A stretch of DNA of 64,000 nucleotides from an uncultured Prevotella sp. (GTDB lineage Bacteria > Bacteroidota > Bacteroidia > Bacteroidales > Bacteroidaceae), in contig CAKPYB010000010.1 in NCBI GenBank assembly GCA_934202525.1, forward strand, positions 36,326 through 100,325. The letters run 5' to 3'. This document shows positions 24,574 to 32,550 of this stretch, in pieces. Every line of letters starts with the position of its first letter. The first letter of the stretch is position 1. The notes beneath the pieces were generated by a model that saw nothing but the letters and a program-made list of their open reading frames with translations, was not told the DNA's origin and ran no database searches. The translations under genes were made by a program, and so were the position numbers.

Positions 24574-26130
24574 ATGAACATTGAAGAGTTAAAATATCAG
24601 ATATTACAGCAATTTGGCTTTCCGCCAACCCCAGAACAGGCTCAGGCACTCGATGTTTTCGTGCAGTTTATGACGGATAGTAATCCTCATGCTGTGATGA
24701 TTCTCCGGGGTAGTGCGGGTACCGGTAAGACATCGCTCTCGGGTGCTATTGTCCGTACGCTCCGTGCCGTTCGCCAGAAGGTGATGCTTCTTGCCCCTAC
24801 GGGTAGGGCGGCTAAGGTCTTCTCTCTGAACAGCGGGATGCCTGCCTATACCATCCATCGCCGCATTTATCGCGAAAAGGCGTTTGCCGGAGTGGATGGC
24901 CAGTTCAATCTCAATGATAATCTCTATACTGATACGCTTTTTATGGTGGATGAGGCTTCGATGATAGCTAATCTGGGATTGGGCGGAACCACCTTTGGCA
25001 GCGGCTGTCTGCTAGATGATCTGGTTCATTTTGTGTATCAGGGACATAACGACCGGCTTTTGCTGATAGGTGATAAGGCTCAGTTGCCTCCTGTTGGCGA
25101 AGAAGAATCACCAGCCCTTTCTGCTGCGATGCTCCAGGGATATGGACTGTCGGTTTATGAGTGCGATTTGAACGAGGTAGTCCGCCAGAGTCAGCAGTCG
25201 GGCATCCTCTTTAATGCTACCCGTATCCGTCAGATGATTACCCACGATGATATTACCCAACTGCCTAAAATCCGTTTCTCCGGTTTCTCGGATATCAGGG
25301 AAATGCCGGGCGCAGAACTCATCGAGGCACTTGGCGACAGTTATCATCATGTAGGACTGGACGATACCATTGTTGTGACTCGTAGCAACAAGCGTGCCAA
25401 CATCTTCAACCAAGGCATCCGCAACATGGTGCTTGATAGGGAAGAGGAACTGGAGAGTGGCGACATGCTGATGATTGTGAAGAACAATTATTATTGGATG
25501 GAGGAAGAAAGAAAGAAGATAAAGGAAAGTGAAGAAAAAAGAGTGAATAGTGAAGAAACTGCGTTCGGCGGCCGAAGGGAAAGCCAATTTAATAGTTTAA
25601 CTAATCATAAAGTTCAAAGTTCAAATCTCAAAGTTCAAAGTAACGAACTTCCTGCTTTTCTTGCTAATGGAGATAGGGCGAAGGTGATGAAGGTGAGCCG
25701 TCGCATCGACCTCTATGGTTTCCATTTTGCCACCCTTCTGTTGAAATTTCCCGATTATGATAATTATGAACTGGAGGCTACGGTATTGCTGGATACCTTG
25801 ACGAGTGAGGCTCCTGCTTTGACCCATGATCAGCAAGAGCAGCTTTTCCGTCAGATAGAGGAGGATTATCAGGACATACCACTGAAGGCAGACCGTATGA
25901 AGGCAATCCGGCAAGACCCGTATTTCAATGCTCTGCAAGTGAAGTTTGCCTATGCCGTTACCTGTCATAAAGCGCAGGGCGGACAGTGGTCGCATGTCTA
26001 TGTAGACCAGGGCTATATGACGGATGAGATGCTTACACCCGATTATATCCACTGGCTCTATACTGCTTTCACCCGTGCCACAGAGATGCTCTATCTCGTG
26101 AACTGGCCAAATACGCAAATAGAAGGATGA
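24574..26130 (+). CDS. RecD2-like superfamily 1 DNA helicase
   Basis: 518-residue ATP-dependent helicase. Walker A GSAGTGKTSL lies near residue 47 and Walker B FMVDEASM near residue 127, with LLIGDKAQLPPVG (motif III) and VRQSQQSG after it. The C-terminal UvrD_C_2 part has VTCHKAQGGQWSHVYVDQG and YTAFTRATEMLYLV. It resembles RecD2/Dda-type helicases common in Bacteroidetes. An in-frame insert of about 50 residues near residues 310-360 is made of low-complexity repeats (charged K/E stretch, then a 41-base dispersed repeat and aaagttcaaagt words), so it is not part of the usual fold. Confidence 0.9.
   Translation: MNIEELKYQILQQFGFPPTPEQAQALDVFVQFMTDSNPHAVMILRGSAGTGKTSLSGAIVRTLRAVRQKVMLLAPTGRAAKVFSLNSGMPAYTIHRRIYREKAFAGVDGQFNLNDNLYTDTLFMVDEASMIANLGLGGTTFGSGCLLDDLVHFVYQGHNDRLLLIGDKAQLPPVGEEESPALSAAMLQGYGLSVYECDLNEVVRQSQQSGILFNATRIRQMITHDDITQLPKIRFSGFSDIREMPGAELIEALGDSYHHVGLDDTIVVTRSNKRANIFNQGIRNMVLDREEELESGDMLMIVKNNYYWMEEERKKIKESEEKRVNSEETAFGGRRESQFNSLTNHKVQSSNLKVQSNELPAFLANGDRAKVMKVSRRIDLYGFHFATLLLKFPDYDNYELEATVLLDTLTSEAPALTHDQQEQLFRQIEEDYQDIPLKADRMKAIRQDPYFNALQVKFAYAVTCHKAQGGQWSHVYVDQGYMTDEMLTPDYIHWLYTAFTRATEMLYLVNWPNTQIEG
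25549..25589 (+). repeat. 41-base dispersed repeat, copy inside the helicase gene
   Basis: A 41-base sequence starting agtgaagaaactgcgttcgg is identical to the minus strand at 29664-29704. Here it is translated in frame as part of the helicase. It contains a cggcggccg core, unusually G+C-rich for its surroundings. Confidence 0.95.
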
Positions 26131-26142
26131 AGATAACAAAAA

Positions 26143-26174
26143 GAGGGTGTGTCATAAGTCTGTGACGCACCCTC
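26143..26174. terminator. hairpin terminator, family copy 1
   Basis: A 12-base stem (26143-26154 with 26163-26174, one wobble) sits after the helicase gene and before the end of the small minus-strand gene at 26245. On the minus strand it is followed by T residues, so it can end both transcripts. Near-identical hairpins lie at 26651 and 56861. Confidence 0.8.
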
Positions 26175-26244
26175 ATCTTTATATAAATCTCTCTATTTCT
26201 AAAGTGATTCATATATATATTATGTATATCGTAGTGTTCTATTC

Positions 26245-26385
26245 TTACTTGCTCAAGCTAACAGAATGGCTCATGTTAGTCATTTCTGGAATTGAGTTTA
26301 CTACGTGTTTCAAGAACATGCCCATGCAAAGAACCATACCTGAAAACATAACTGCGGCGAAAGCCATTGTAAAAATAGTCATCAT
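26245..26385 (-). CDS. 46-residue predicted membrane peptide
   Basis: The minus strand encodes MMTIFTMAFAAVMFSGMVLC, then MGMFLKHVVNSIPEMTNMSH and a short polar tail. The first 24 residues form one hydrophobic helix very rich in methionine; the rest is amphipathic. A good -7 box (TAACTTTG) lies at 26437-26444, giving a leader of about 45 bases, and a hairpin terminator follows at 26143-26174, so the transcript has all its parts. It is too short for most gene finders. Function unknown; a small membrane regulator or a toxin-like peptide are both possible. Confidence 0.6.
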   Translation of the reverse strand: MMTIFTMAFAAVMFSGMVLCMGMFLKHVVNSIPEMTNMSHSVSLSK

Positions 26386-26436
26386 AATTATTAACCTTTT
26401 TAAAATTTATTATTTGTTATTCCTTAAACACGAGTG

Positions 26437-26444
26437 CAAAGTTA
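26437..26444 (-). promoter_or_regulatory. -7 box for the small membrane peptide gene
   Basis: TAACTTTG on the minus strand matches TAnnTTTG exactly and is placed 52 bases before the ATG. The -33 element is weak. Confidence 0.55.
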
Positions 26445-26650
26445 ACACTTTTTTATCGAATAACAGCATCTTTTGCCGAGAAATATCATTGCAATATGTT
26501 TTTCTTGATATGGGTCAACCACTTGTTTTTAGCCTTGAAAATGACATTTTGCTATCGGATATGTTGTTTTTGTGGCAATAATTTATATATATCATTTTTC
26601 TCGCTTTGTTATGTGTGTAACAAGATAGAGCTTCCTGTCAGATGATAAGA

Positions 26651-26688
26651 AAAGAGGGTGTGTCATAAGTCTGTGACACACCCTCTTT
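26651..26688. terminator. hairpin terminator, family copy 2
   Basis: A perfect 15-base stem (26651-26665 with 26674-26688) and eight-base loop lies 14 bases after the DUF6266 stop. It is nearly identical to copy 1 and copy 3. Confidence 0.85.
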
Positions 26689-26702
26689 GTTTAGAAATGA
26701 GG

Positions 26703-27509
26703 TTACTCTAGACCTTCGTCACCGCTTCCTTCGCTAGGATTTGTTGGGGTGGTAGTGCTGCTGTCGCCATTGTCACCCTTGTTAGAACCCTCGTTAGAAC
26801 CCTCGTTTGGCTTGTTCTTGTCGATGACTCCGTCGTTGTAGAGGATGCCGTTGGCACCTTGCTCTACACTGCCATCGCTCTTCACGTCGCCTACATACAC
26901 AGAGTTGCTCACGCTTGAGTTTTGCACTGAGGCAAAGGCGATGTAGCAGGAGAGAAGGTCGTCAGACCAATCGGCAGGGAGTTTCAACTCAGTTTTGCAA
27001 TCTATACGACTCGCATCTTCGGTGGTGAAAACTGCCTCTCCCTTTGTGAAATTGTAGATGAGAGGCATGGCGAAATCGTCGATGCTGGCGTGGCTCTCGT
27101 CAGAGTTGTCCTCCCAGGAAAAGGTCGCCACGTTGCTTGTCACTTTCACCGTGCAGAAACGGCCAGGCATCAAGGAGCCGCTACTCACCAATACCTTGCT
27201 AGGGTCGATGCCGAATGCGGGATACTTGCCTGCCATGCAGTTGCGCACGGTGTGGCTCATGGCCGCATTGGTGGCTGTCTGGTGCTGGGTGTAGTTGCGG
27301 TAACCCACTTTCAAGTAGGCTGTCATCATCTTGACAAACTTCTGTGCCATACCAAACTTGATGCGCTGTGACATCTGTTTCTCGGTACGAGGGTTCTTGA
27401 TACTCTGGGCTTTGCCACGCATATAGGCCATGCCCTTCCAACTACCACCAACTACTGTTCCTACGGTTCCATTGAATCCGCCAAGGATACCTTGTTTAAT
27501 TTTTCCCAT
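26703..27509 (-). CDS. DUF6266 family protein
   Basis: 268-residue protein of the Bacteroidetes DUF6266 family, recognised by its start MGKIKQGILGGFNGTVGTVVG, then MRGKAQSIKNPRT. The core is followed by a low-complexity tail rich in G, S, N, T and E (about residues 228-268). No signal peptide. Function is unknown; members often sit next to mobile or phage-like genes, as here beside the DUF3987 and VirE-N genes. The gap 27510-27714 contains several tacggagc words and no gene. Confidence 0.75.
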   Translation of the reverse strand: MGKIKQGILGGFNGTVGTVVGGSWKGMAYMRGKAQSIKNPRTEKQMSQRIKFGMAQKFVKMMTAYLKVGYRNYTQHQTATNAAMSHTVRNCMAGKYPAFGIDPSKVLVSSGSLMPGRFCTVKVTSNVATFSWEDNSDESHASIDDFAMPLIYNFTKGEAVFTTEDASRIDCKTELKLPADWSDDLLSCYIAFASVQNSSVSNSVYVGDVKSDGSVEQGANGILYNDGVIDKNKPNEGSNEGSNKGDNGDSSTTTPTNPSEGSGDEGLE

Positions 27510-27714
27510 AATCTTGTTCCTTTCTTTAATATTAAATTGTTAAACACTAAATGAATTCTATCTTTTACCCCTTCAAAACTAAGTTTCTCGGAGCATGTAT
27601 AGACTTGGTACGGAGCATGTACGGAGAGGGTACGGAGCAAGTCTTGTCGCCGTTGAGCTAAATCATGGTCCGTAGCCCTCGTTTCCTAACCACATTGCAA
27701 AGATACTACTTTTT

Positions 27715-29598
27715 TCAGCTCTTTCCAAGCATCGGTAGAAGGCTGCGCTCGTTTGCGTTTTGTTGCTTAACCTTCTCATATTCGCCGTTTCCTGTTCGTT
27801 TGCAGAGACCGTGCTTGTTGACATATTCGCCTACATATTTCTCGGCTGTGCGCTGAGGAATGCCAAGCTTTTTTCCGATGGAAAGAACTGTTTGGCGATT
27901 GAACTTGTCGGGAAGGTTCTCGAAGAGTCTTTCGCTCTTAGGGCTTAGTTTGATTCCCAAAGTTCCGTCTTCCTCCTTGTTTGGCATAAGCGTGGCAAAG
28001 ATTTTTGCGGCGTGCTGCATCAGTGTGTCGGCGATGGTTATGGCATTGTCCAAGTCTTCGTCTCGGCAAATAATGGAGGTTGTTGCATTCTCAGAGATGG
28101 AGGTTGTGGGACTTTCGGAAAGCGTTTCCTCCAATCTTGCGATACTCAAAACCATGGCGATGCGGAAGGTGCTCAGTCCCAGTCGGTAGATGCTTGCCAC
28201 AAAGTCTCTGCCCAACATGTTCTTGTATTCCTCCACTAGGCTGTCGAAGTATTTGTTGAATCGCTCACCTTGTGCATCAGTCAGTTCAAACAGGATGTCA
28301 TTCGAGTAGGACTGACCAGTCTTTGGCTTCATGCTCTTGCTAGTAACCAAATGCTGATGGATGCGGAACACACGCTTGCCGATGGCTTCCATTTCCTCAT
28401 CGATGGTGCGCTTAGCCTTGCTGAACACGTTGTGCCATTTGGCAGGAATATCCACCTTCATGAAGAGAAAGCGGGAGAAAAGTCCGTTCTCTGGTGAAGG
28501 GATAAGGTTGTTCACCTGTCCTGGTGTACCTGTGAGATAGACCGTCCATTTAGGGTTGTGAATCTCCACGTGCTCGTTCTCCTTGCGACGTCGATAGGTG
28601 ATGTCCTCATGGTGGAAACCCTTGCGCAGACCATCGGAGAAATTGCCATAGTCGCTCTTGAGGGTGTTGGCGAGCGAATCAGCCTCAGTCTCGAAGGTGA
28701 TGCCTTGGTCGTGGTTGTCGTGGAGGGCTTGGTAGATAGCGGTAGAGGAACAGTTGGCTGGTATCAACATTGAGCGATAAGGCGGTTCCTTGGGCATAGG
28801 CATGGCAGCGGACTTCTTGCTGTCCAAGGCACGCAGGTCAGCGAGTTGCTGATGGTAATCGTCCACCTCCTGTTTATTGGCCTCACGTATTTCTTGCTCT
28901 ATAAGACTCACCAGCTTGAGGCAAGCAGAGGTACGTCCTTTTCCGCTGGCAGCGTTTGCCACGAGGAAGGTGAAGAGGTTAGGATATACTCGCATGTCAT
29001 CATAGATGGCGAAGACCTCTGGGAAGGCTCCGCTCAGAATGGTGATGGAGGCAAGCAAGAGCATGTCTTTCTCGGTAGGTGTCTTGCCCAGGGTTGTGAT
29101 GTCCTTGAAGATTGGGGGCAAGTTGGTGGCTACTTTGTCGCTGAAGGTTGGCAGAGGGATGGGTTCTTCTGTGTTTGCATCATTTGCAGAGTTTGCAAGG
29201 TTTGCACCATTTGCAATGTTTGTAGAGATTGCGTTTTTTGTGCTGTTAGCAACTCCCATGGTAATGTTAACCCCTGCTTCCTTGGCATAACCGAAGAAAG
29301 AAGCAATGCTGATGCCGGAATGGTTGCTGTTGGAATTGAGTCGCTTGATACAGTCGTCATAGAGCTTGTCGCATTCCTTGTGGTTGTAATCGGCATAGAA
29401 TCGACTGATGTCGTGGAAGAAGCTTCTGCCTTCCTCGCCCATTTCGAGCGAGATGCCAAAGGCGATGTTGCGCCAACGGTTATAGCCTGCGGTGATGTCG
29501 ATACCCATCTCCACGATACGGTTGGTCACTGTGCGGATTTGTTCCGCAGTATTGATGTTAGCCCATTGCTTTGGGCTGAATGATTTATTTGTTAACAT
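27715..29598 (-). CDS. DUF3987 primase/helicase-like protein of a mobile cassette
   Basis: 627-residue protein. The N-terminal part resembles a PriCT-type domain (EQIRTVTNRIVEMGIDITAGYNRWRNIAFG). A linker with the repeated A-N-x pattern (ANGANLANSANDAN) is coded by a 9-base repeat. The DUF3987 core follows with the nucleotide-binding stretch FLVANAASGKGRTSACLKLV and LIPANCSSTAIYQALHDN. The C-terminal part is a predicted HTH. Such proteins accompany BT4734-like VirE-N proteins in Bacteroidetes integrated elements and are thought to act in DNA replication or mobility. Normal length for the family. Confidence 0.8.
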   Translation of the reverse strand: MLTNKSFSPKQWANINTAEQIRTVTNRIVEMGIDITAGYNRWRNIAFGISLEMGEEGRSFFHDISRFYADYNHKECDKLYDDCIKRLNSNSNHSGISIASFFGYAKEAGVNITMGVANSTKNAISTNIANGANLANSANDANTEEPIPLPTFSDKVATNLPPIFKDITTLGKTPTEKDMLLLASITILSGAFPEVFAIYDDMRVYPNLFTFLVANAASGKGRTSACLKLVSLIEQEIREANKQEVDDYHQQLADLRALDSKKSAAMPMPKEPPYRSMLIPANCSSTAIYQALHDNHDQGITFETEADSLANTLKSDYGNFSDGLRKGFHHEDITYRRRKENEHVEIHNPKWTVYLTGTPGQVNNLIPSPENGLFSRFLFMKVDIPAKWHNVFSKAKRTIDEEMEAIGKRVFRIHQHLVTSKSMKPKTGQSYSNDILFELTDAQGERFNKYFDSLVEEYKNMLGRDFVASIYRLGLSTFRIAMVLSIARLEETLSESPTTSISENATTSIICRDEDLDNAITIADTLMQHAAKIFATLMPNKEEDGTLGIKLSPKSERLFENLPDKFNRQTVLSIGKKLGIPQRTAEKYVGEYVNKHGLCKRTGNGEYEKVKQQNANERSLLPMLGKS

Positions 29599-29663
29599 AA
29601 TTGTTATCTCCTTATTCTTTTGATGTTTTTAATAACGTTATGATGCCATTTGAAAGGCATTTG

Positions 29664-29704
29664 AATTGGCTTTCCCTTCGGCCGCCGAACGCAGTTTCTT
29701 CACT
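29664..29704 (-). repeat. 41-base dispersed repeat, intergenic copy
   Basis: Identical on the minus strand to 25549-25589. It lies in the short gap between the DUF3987 and VirE-N genes. Confidence 0.95.
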
Positions 29705-29717
29705 CTTCGTTCTTCAC

Positions 29718-30305
29718 TTAAAAAGGGCATACGAGTGGGTTCACGTAACAATGTCGGTCGTAGGGCAGGAAACAGGCTCGACTCACGTTTTTGCAAGCAG
29801 GGTCAATGTCCACTCCGTAGTTCAATCGAATGTAGTTTTGCAGAGCAAGAAACCAAGTGGCATGGTCAGCCTCTTGCAAGTCTATTGCTACGATGAGCTT
29901 CAGTCCATCACCCGAAGGACTGCGGAAGGCCAGTTCCAGTTCGAAGTTTTCCTTCATCACCTCATCGTGTATGAATTGCTGCTTGAGGTCTTCCACCTGT
30001 TCGTAACCGATGTGGTCGATGTCGATGCAGAGCAGACTGGAGTGCTGGATGAGTCCTTGGTCGTTGCGACTGCTGAAGGTGCCGCTTGCCAGGATGTAGT
30101 CAAACTCCTTTGCCTTGAAAGCCTTGCGCTCTTTCTCGTCGGCAATGCCACGGAGCGTGTCCGTGGCTTGCTTGTAGAGCAGAGGGTTGGTGATGTAAGT
30201 CCAGAGATGGTAGATGCTCACACGGTTGTGGCTCACCACGTTAGAGATGGGATGTCGGTAATATTGCATCCGATGCTCGTGGAGTTGATCAATGTTCATT
30301 GGCAT
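29718..30305 (-). CDS. BT4734/BF3469-like VirE N-terminal domain protein
   Basis: 195-residue protein from MPMNIDQLHEHR at 30305, the best start; an upstream in-frame ATG would overlap the previous gene by about 140 bases. It shows the family marks GTFSSRNDQGLIQHSSLLCIDID and FRSPSGDGLKLIVAID, which resemble the archaeal-eukaryotic primase fold active site region (DID and SGxGxK). Its neighbours, an excisionase-like gene upstream and DUF3987 downstream, form the usual Bacteroidetes cassette. Likely role: priming or replication of an integrated element. It is not fused to DUF3987 as in some relatives. Confidence 0.8.
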   Translation of the reverse strand: MPMNIDQLHEHRMQYYRHPISNVVSHNRVSIYHLWTYITNPLLYKQATDTLRGIADEKERKAFKAKEFDYILASGTFSSRNDQGLIQHSSLLCIDIDHIGYEQVEDLKQQFIHDEVMKENFELELAFRSPSGDGLKLIVAIDLQEADHATWFLALQNYIRLNYGVDIDPACKNVSRACFLPYDRHCYVNPLVCPF

Positions 30306-30742
30306 GGTGTGCCTCCTTCCTTTGCTGGTTGCTCGGCCTTTGGTATAACCTTGTCTTTTGGCATAGGCTTCACTCTGCTGTCTCGGTAGGATTCCTCCAT
30401 GAGTTGTTGCAGGTCGCTTTCCTTGTAGTAGCATCTTCCGCCCATCTTGGCGAAGGGCAGCTTGCCGTTGGAGCGGAGCGTCTGCAAGGTACGCTGACTG
30501 ATGTGAAACATCTCCATCACCTCATAGTTGTCGTGCCACTGGTCGAGTGGGGTGAGGGTAGGAGCTTGCACGGCTTGTGTTGACTGCACACTTTGCACGT
30601 TTTGCAAACCTTGCAAACTTTGCAAAGGCTGCAAGGTTGGTGTTGTGGTTGATTGTGAGTCTTGTATGCCTGTGTCTTCTTTTTTGTACGTGCCATACTG
30701 TGCTTCAGGCATCATACTGTTTATTATATGTATTTTTTTCAT
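30296..30742 (-). CDS. helix-turn-helix protein, excisionase type (HTH_17)
   Basis: 148-residue protein. The central part NYEVMEMFHISQRTLQTLRSNGKLPFAKMGGRCYYKESDLQQLMEE is a MerR-like HTH_17 domain of the sort found in excisionases and mobile element regulators. It is preceded by a low-complexity segment of x-L-Q and x-V-Q triplets (about residues 37-60) coded by a 9-base repeat. It overlaps the VirE-N start by ten bases. It may regulate the cassette; possible binding repeats lie just upstream at 30788-30867. Confidence 0.8.
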   Translation of the reverse strand: MKKIHIINSMMPEAQYGTYKKEDTGIQDSQSTTTPTLQPLQSLQGLQNVQSVQSTQAVQAPTLTPLDQWHDNYEVMEMFHISQRTLQTLRSNGKLPFAKMGGRCYYKESDLQQLMEESYRDSRVKPMPKDKVIPKAEQPAKEGGTPCQ

Positions 30743-30787
30743 TTTCCGAACCCTAACGATGTGACGTATGGATTCGGTTGCAAAAGA

Positions 30788-30867
30788 ACTTGGTCTATCT
30801 TGGGCGACGAAGAAATGTATTCTGGTCTATTTTGGTCTATTTTGGTCTGGTTGGTCTAAATAGGTCT
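30788..30867. repeat. iterated ttggtctatt words upstream of the HTH gene
   Basis: At least five copies of a ggtcta/ggtctg core occur at roughly 10-base steps (ggtctattttggtctatttt and variants). The array may be an operator or an iteron-like origin for the cassette. It is not a CRISPR array because there are no spacers of regular length. Confidence 0.75.
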
Positions 30868-30957
30868 AGCTCTAAGATTTTTACGGAAAACTAAAATTTT
30901 TAAAGAAATTCTCAAAAAAGTTTGATAGATTCGAGAGAAAGTTGTGTATTTGCAGCA

Positions 30958-31012
30958 CAAGAACCCGCCAAGCCTCTTTTTAATGCTTAAATCGGCGGGT
31001 CGTTTTATTTTT
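30958..31012 (+). ncRNA. small hairpin RNA, copy A, homologous to the abiF leader RNA
   Basis: After a promoter-like TGTATTTG (30945-30952) and an upstream TTTG, the RNA would contain CCCGCC (30964-30969) paired with GGCGGG (30994-30999), an inner AAGC/GCUU stem, and a T-rich end. Its loop shares AAGCCUC and AUGCU-AAAU with the hairpin upstream of abiF (32340-32376), while one stem pair differs on both sides (G-C here, A-U there), which is covariation. It points toward the 3' end of abiF. The rest of the gap to 31399 shows no convincing gene; a few short minus-strand frames look like decayed coding DNA. Confidence 0.6.
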
Positions 31013-31398
31013 GTATGTAAATTATGATATGCAGTACAATAAACAATATACAGCCCCATCAGAGCTATGTTAATATATCGTGTGCAGAGACTAACGATGT
31101 GTTTTGACGCGAATATATGAAAATATAGCCAGTAACCAGCTACGTAAGAAAATAGCAAGATATTTTGGCTTGACAGTTCCTGTTTTTATTTCTTGGATGA
31201 CTATAATAACATTGACAAGAAATACTTGTTGCCATCATGCAGATATTTGTCTTTGTGTGTATTGACAATGAATCGACCAAGCTTTCCATGGGTGTCAAAT
31301 GATGTCGTGCAAGGAAAGGTGTTCTTTACCTTCTTTCACACCGAAATTACAAAAAATATGGGTGATGTGAGGTGGTTAGTAGTCACTCCATACACCTT

Positions 31399-32301
31399 TT
31401 ATTGCCACAAAGGTTCGTTTTTCCAACCAGAAGGAAAACCAAGGGCAGACTTATCTATTTCTGGAAACGTAGCAAAAAGTCTGTTCATCTTATCAAGCAT
31501 ATCGTTATTTGGAGATATGATGTCAAGTAAATACTTGATGATGCAGGTAGTGAAATATACTCTTTGAGGATTTGTCGGCAGGGTAATCCAAGAATGAGCA
31601 ATTCTTCTTGGAGTAACAGGCATAATGGAGCTTACCTTGTTCCACACTCTTGAATGGTGGCAACAGGCATTTCGCAACAATGTCAAAGATGTTATCCAAG
31701 ATTCCAAGACGATAGGTTGCAAGCCGAAATAATGAGAGATGCGCTTGCGTATCTTGTCTGCTTTCAGATTACGGTAAATCATATTCACATTGCCCATCGT
31801 CAGCAACTCACCCAGAATCCATGATGGAGGATATGGGTCGCAATAGCTGTTCTTGAAATGCTTGATAAATTCTTCTGTTGATTTCGCATATTCTCTGTCG
31901 ATGGTGTTCTTTGTTTCTTGAAAAGTTCTTTGGTTGGCAAAGTGAACAGAATTTGTCAGCCAATAAATATCTCCTGTCATCTGCACTGGAATATTCATAA
32001 TGGCACGACGAATAGCTATCTCTACTTTCTCAATCTCATTGAGAAGAAGCATACGCAATTTCTTGTCGAAGCGATAGAGATTCAACACTTGTTGAAAAGT
32101 TGTACCATCTTTATACTGATGAGTTTCCTTTGGAGCTTTCAAGAATGGGTACATATAGGCTGAAAGGCGATAGTACCCGATGCTCTCCAAATACCGTACC
32201 GCTTTGTCTTCATCGGAAATGACAAGCCCACGACTTTTCAACAGAACCATCAAGTCTGCCTCTGTCATATAATGTTTCATGAAGTGCGGTAATCTTTCCA
32301 T
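31399..32301 (-). CDS. Abi_2 family abortive infection protein (AbiF/AbiD type)
   Basis: About 300 residues from ATG at 32301 (an alternative is MKHYM at 32280; longer starts lie upstream of the likely transcript start at 32382). It matches the Abi_2 family: LESIGYYRLSAYMYPFL, FQQVLNLYRFDKKLRMLLLNEIEKVEIAIR, PPSWILGELLTMGNV and LLRNACCHHSRVWN. The RNACCH sequence is an R-x4-H HEPN ribonuclease motif, expected to cut RNA and stop growth on infection. A hairpin RNA lies in the leader and a homologous RNA lies downstream on the other strand. The family is related by proposal to the ancestry of Cas13. It is likely a toxin held off by its RNA. Confidence 0.85.
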   Translation of the reverse strand: MERLPHFMKHYMTEADLMVLLKSRGLVISDEDKAVRYLESIGYYRLSAYMYPFLKAPKETHQYKDGTTFQQVLNLYRFDKKLRMLLLNEIEKVEIAIRRAIMNIPVQMTGDIYWLTNSVHFANQRTFQETKNTIDREYAKSTEEFIKHFKNSYCDPYPPSWILGELLTMGNVNMIYRNLKADKIRKRISHYFGLQPIVLESWITSLTLLRNACCHHSRVWNKVSSIMPVTPRRIAHSWITLPTNPQRVYFTTCIIKYLLDIISPNNDMLDKMNRLFATFPEIDKSALGFPSGWKNEPLWQ

Positions 32302-32331
32302 TAGCGTATTTTGAGAGTGAACGTATATATA

Positions 32332-32383
32332 CAAAAAAGCCCCACGCATTTGAGCATCGTTGAGAGGCTTGGTGGGAACTGAC
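32332..32383 (-). ncRNA. hairpin RNA in the abiF leader, copy B
   Basis: Transcript starting near 32382 would fold CCCAC (32376-32372) with GUGGG near 32345-32341, with conserved loop words AAGCCUC and GAUGCUCAAAU, and ends in six U residues (32338-32333), a terminator-like end just before the abiF start. It is homologous to copy A at 30958-31012. A conserved structured RNA upstream of abiF genes has been described before; this may be a Bacteroidetes form of it (from memory, not checked). Confidence 0.65.
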
Positions 32384-32387
32384 GGTG

Positions 32388-32395
32388 CAAAGATA
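32388..32395 (-). promoter_or_regulatory. -7 box for the abiF leader RNA
   Basis: TATCTTTG on the minus strand matches TAnnTTTG exactly, with a TTTG-like element about 20 bases upstream in aaagtttgtattc. Confidence 0.65.
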
Positions 32396-32550
32396 CGAAT
32401 AATCATTGAGAATACAAACTTTTTAGCAAGAAAAATCATGCAAAAGTGGATTTCTTTGACATATTTGTGTTTAATAATGTTAAATCAAGCCTTAAGTTCA
32501 TACTTTGCCAGCCAAACAAAGTGGTTTTTAAGGTAAAAGTATTACCTTTG

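Noticed and set aside
25108..25587. Minus-strand frame of 159 residues in the helicase gene
   Set aside because: It is antisense to helicase motifs and begins in the 41-base repeat; only a similar short start is shared with the other repeat copy.
26147..26581. Plus-strand frame of 144 residues across the small peptide gene
   Set aside because: It starts inside a terminator hairpin, has no ribosome site and its composition is that of A/T-rich noncoding DNA.
30788..30867. CRISPR array
   Set aside because: The repeated words are about 10 bases apart with no spacers of constant length and no cas genes.
31193..31567. Plus-strand frame of 124 residues overlapping the end of abiF
   Set aside because: Its second half is antisense to abiF and its first half has no recognisable domain.
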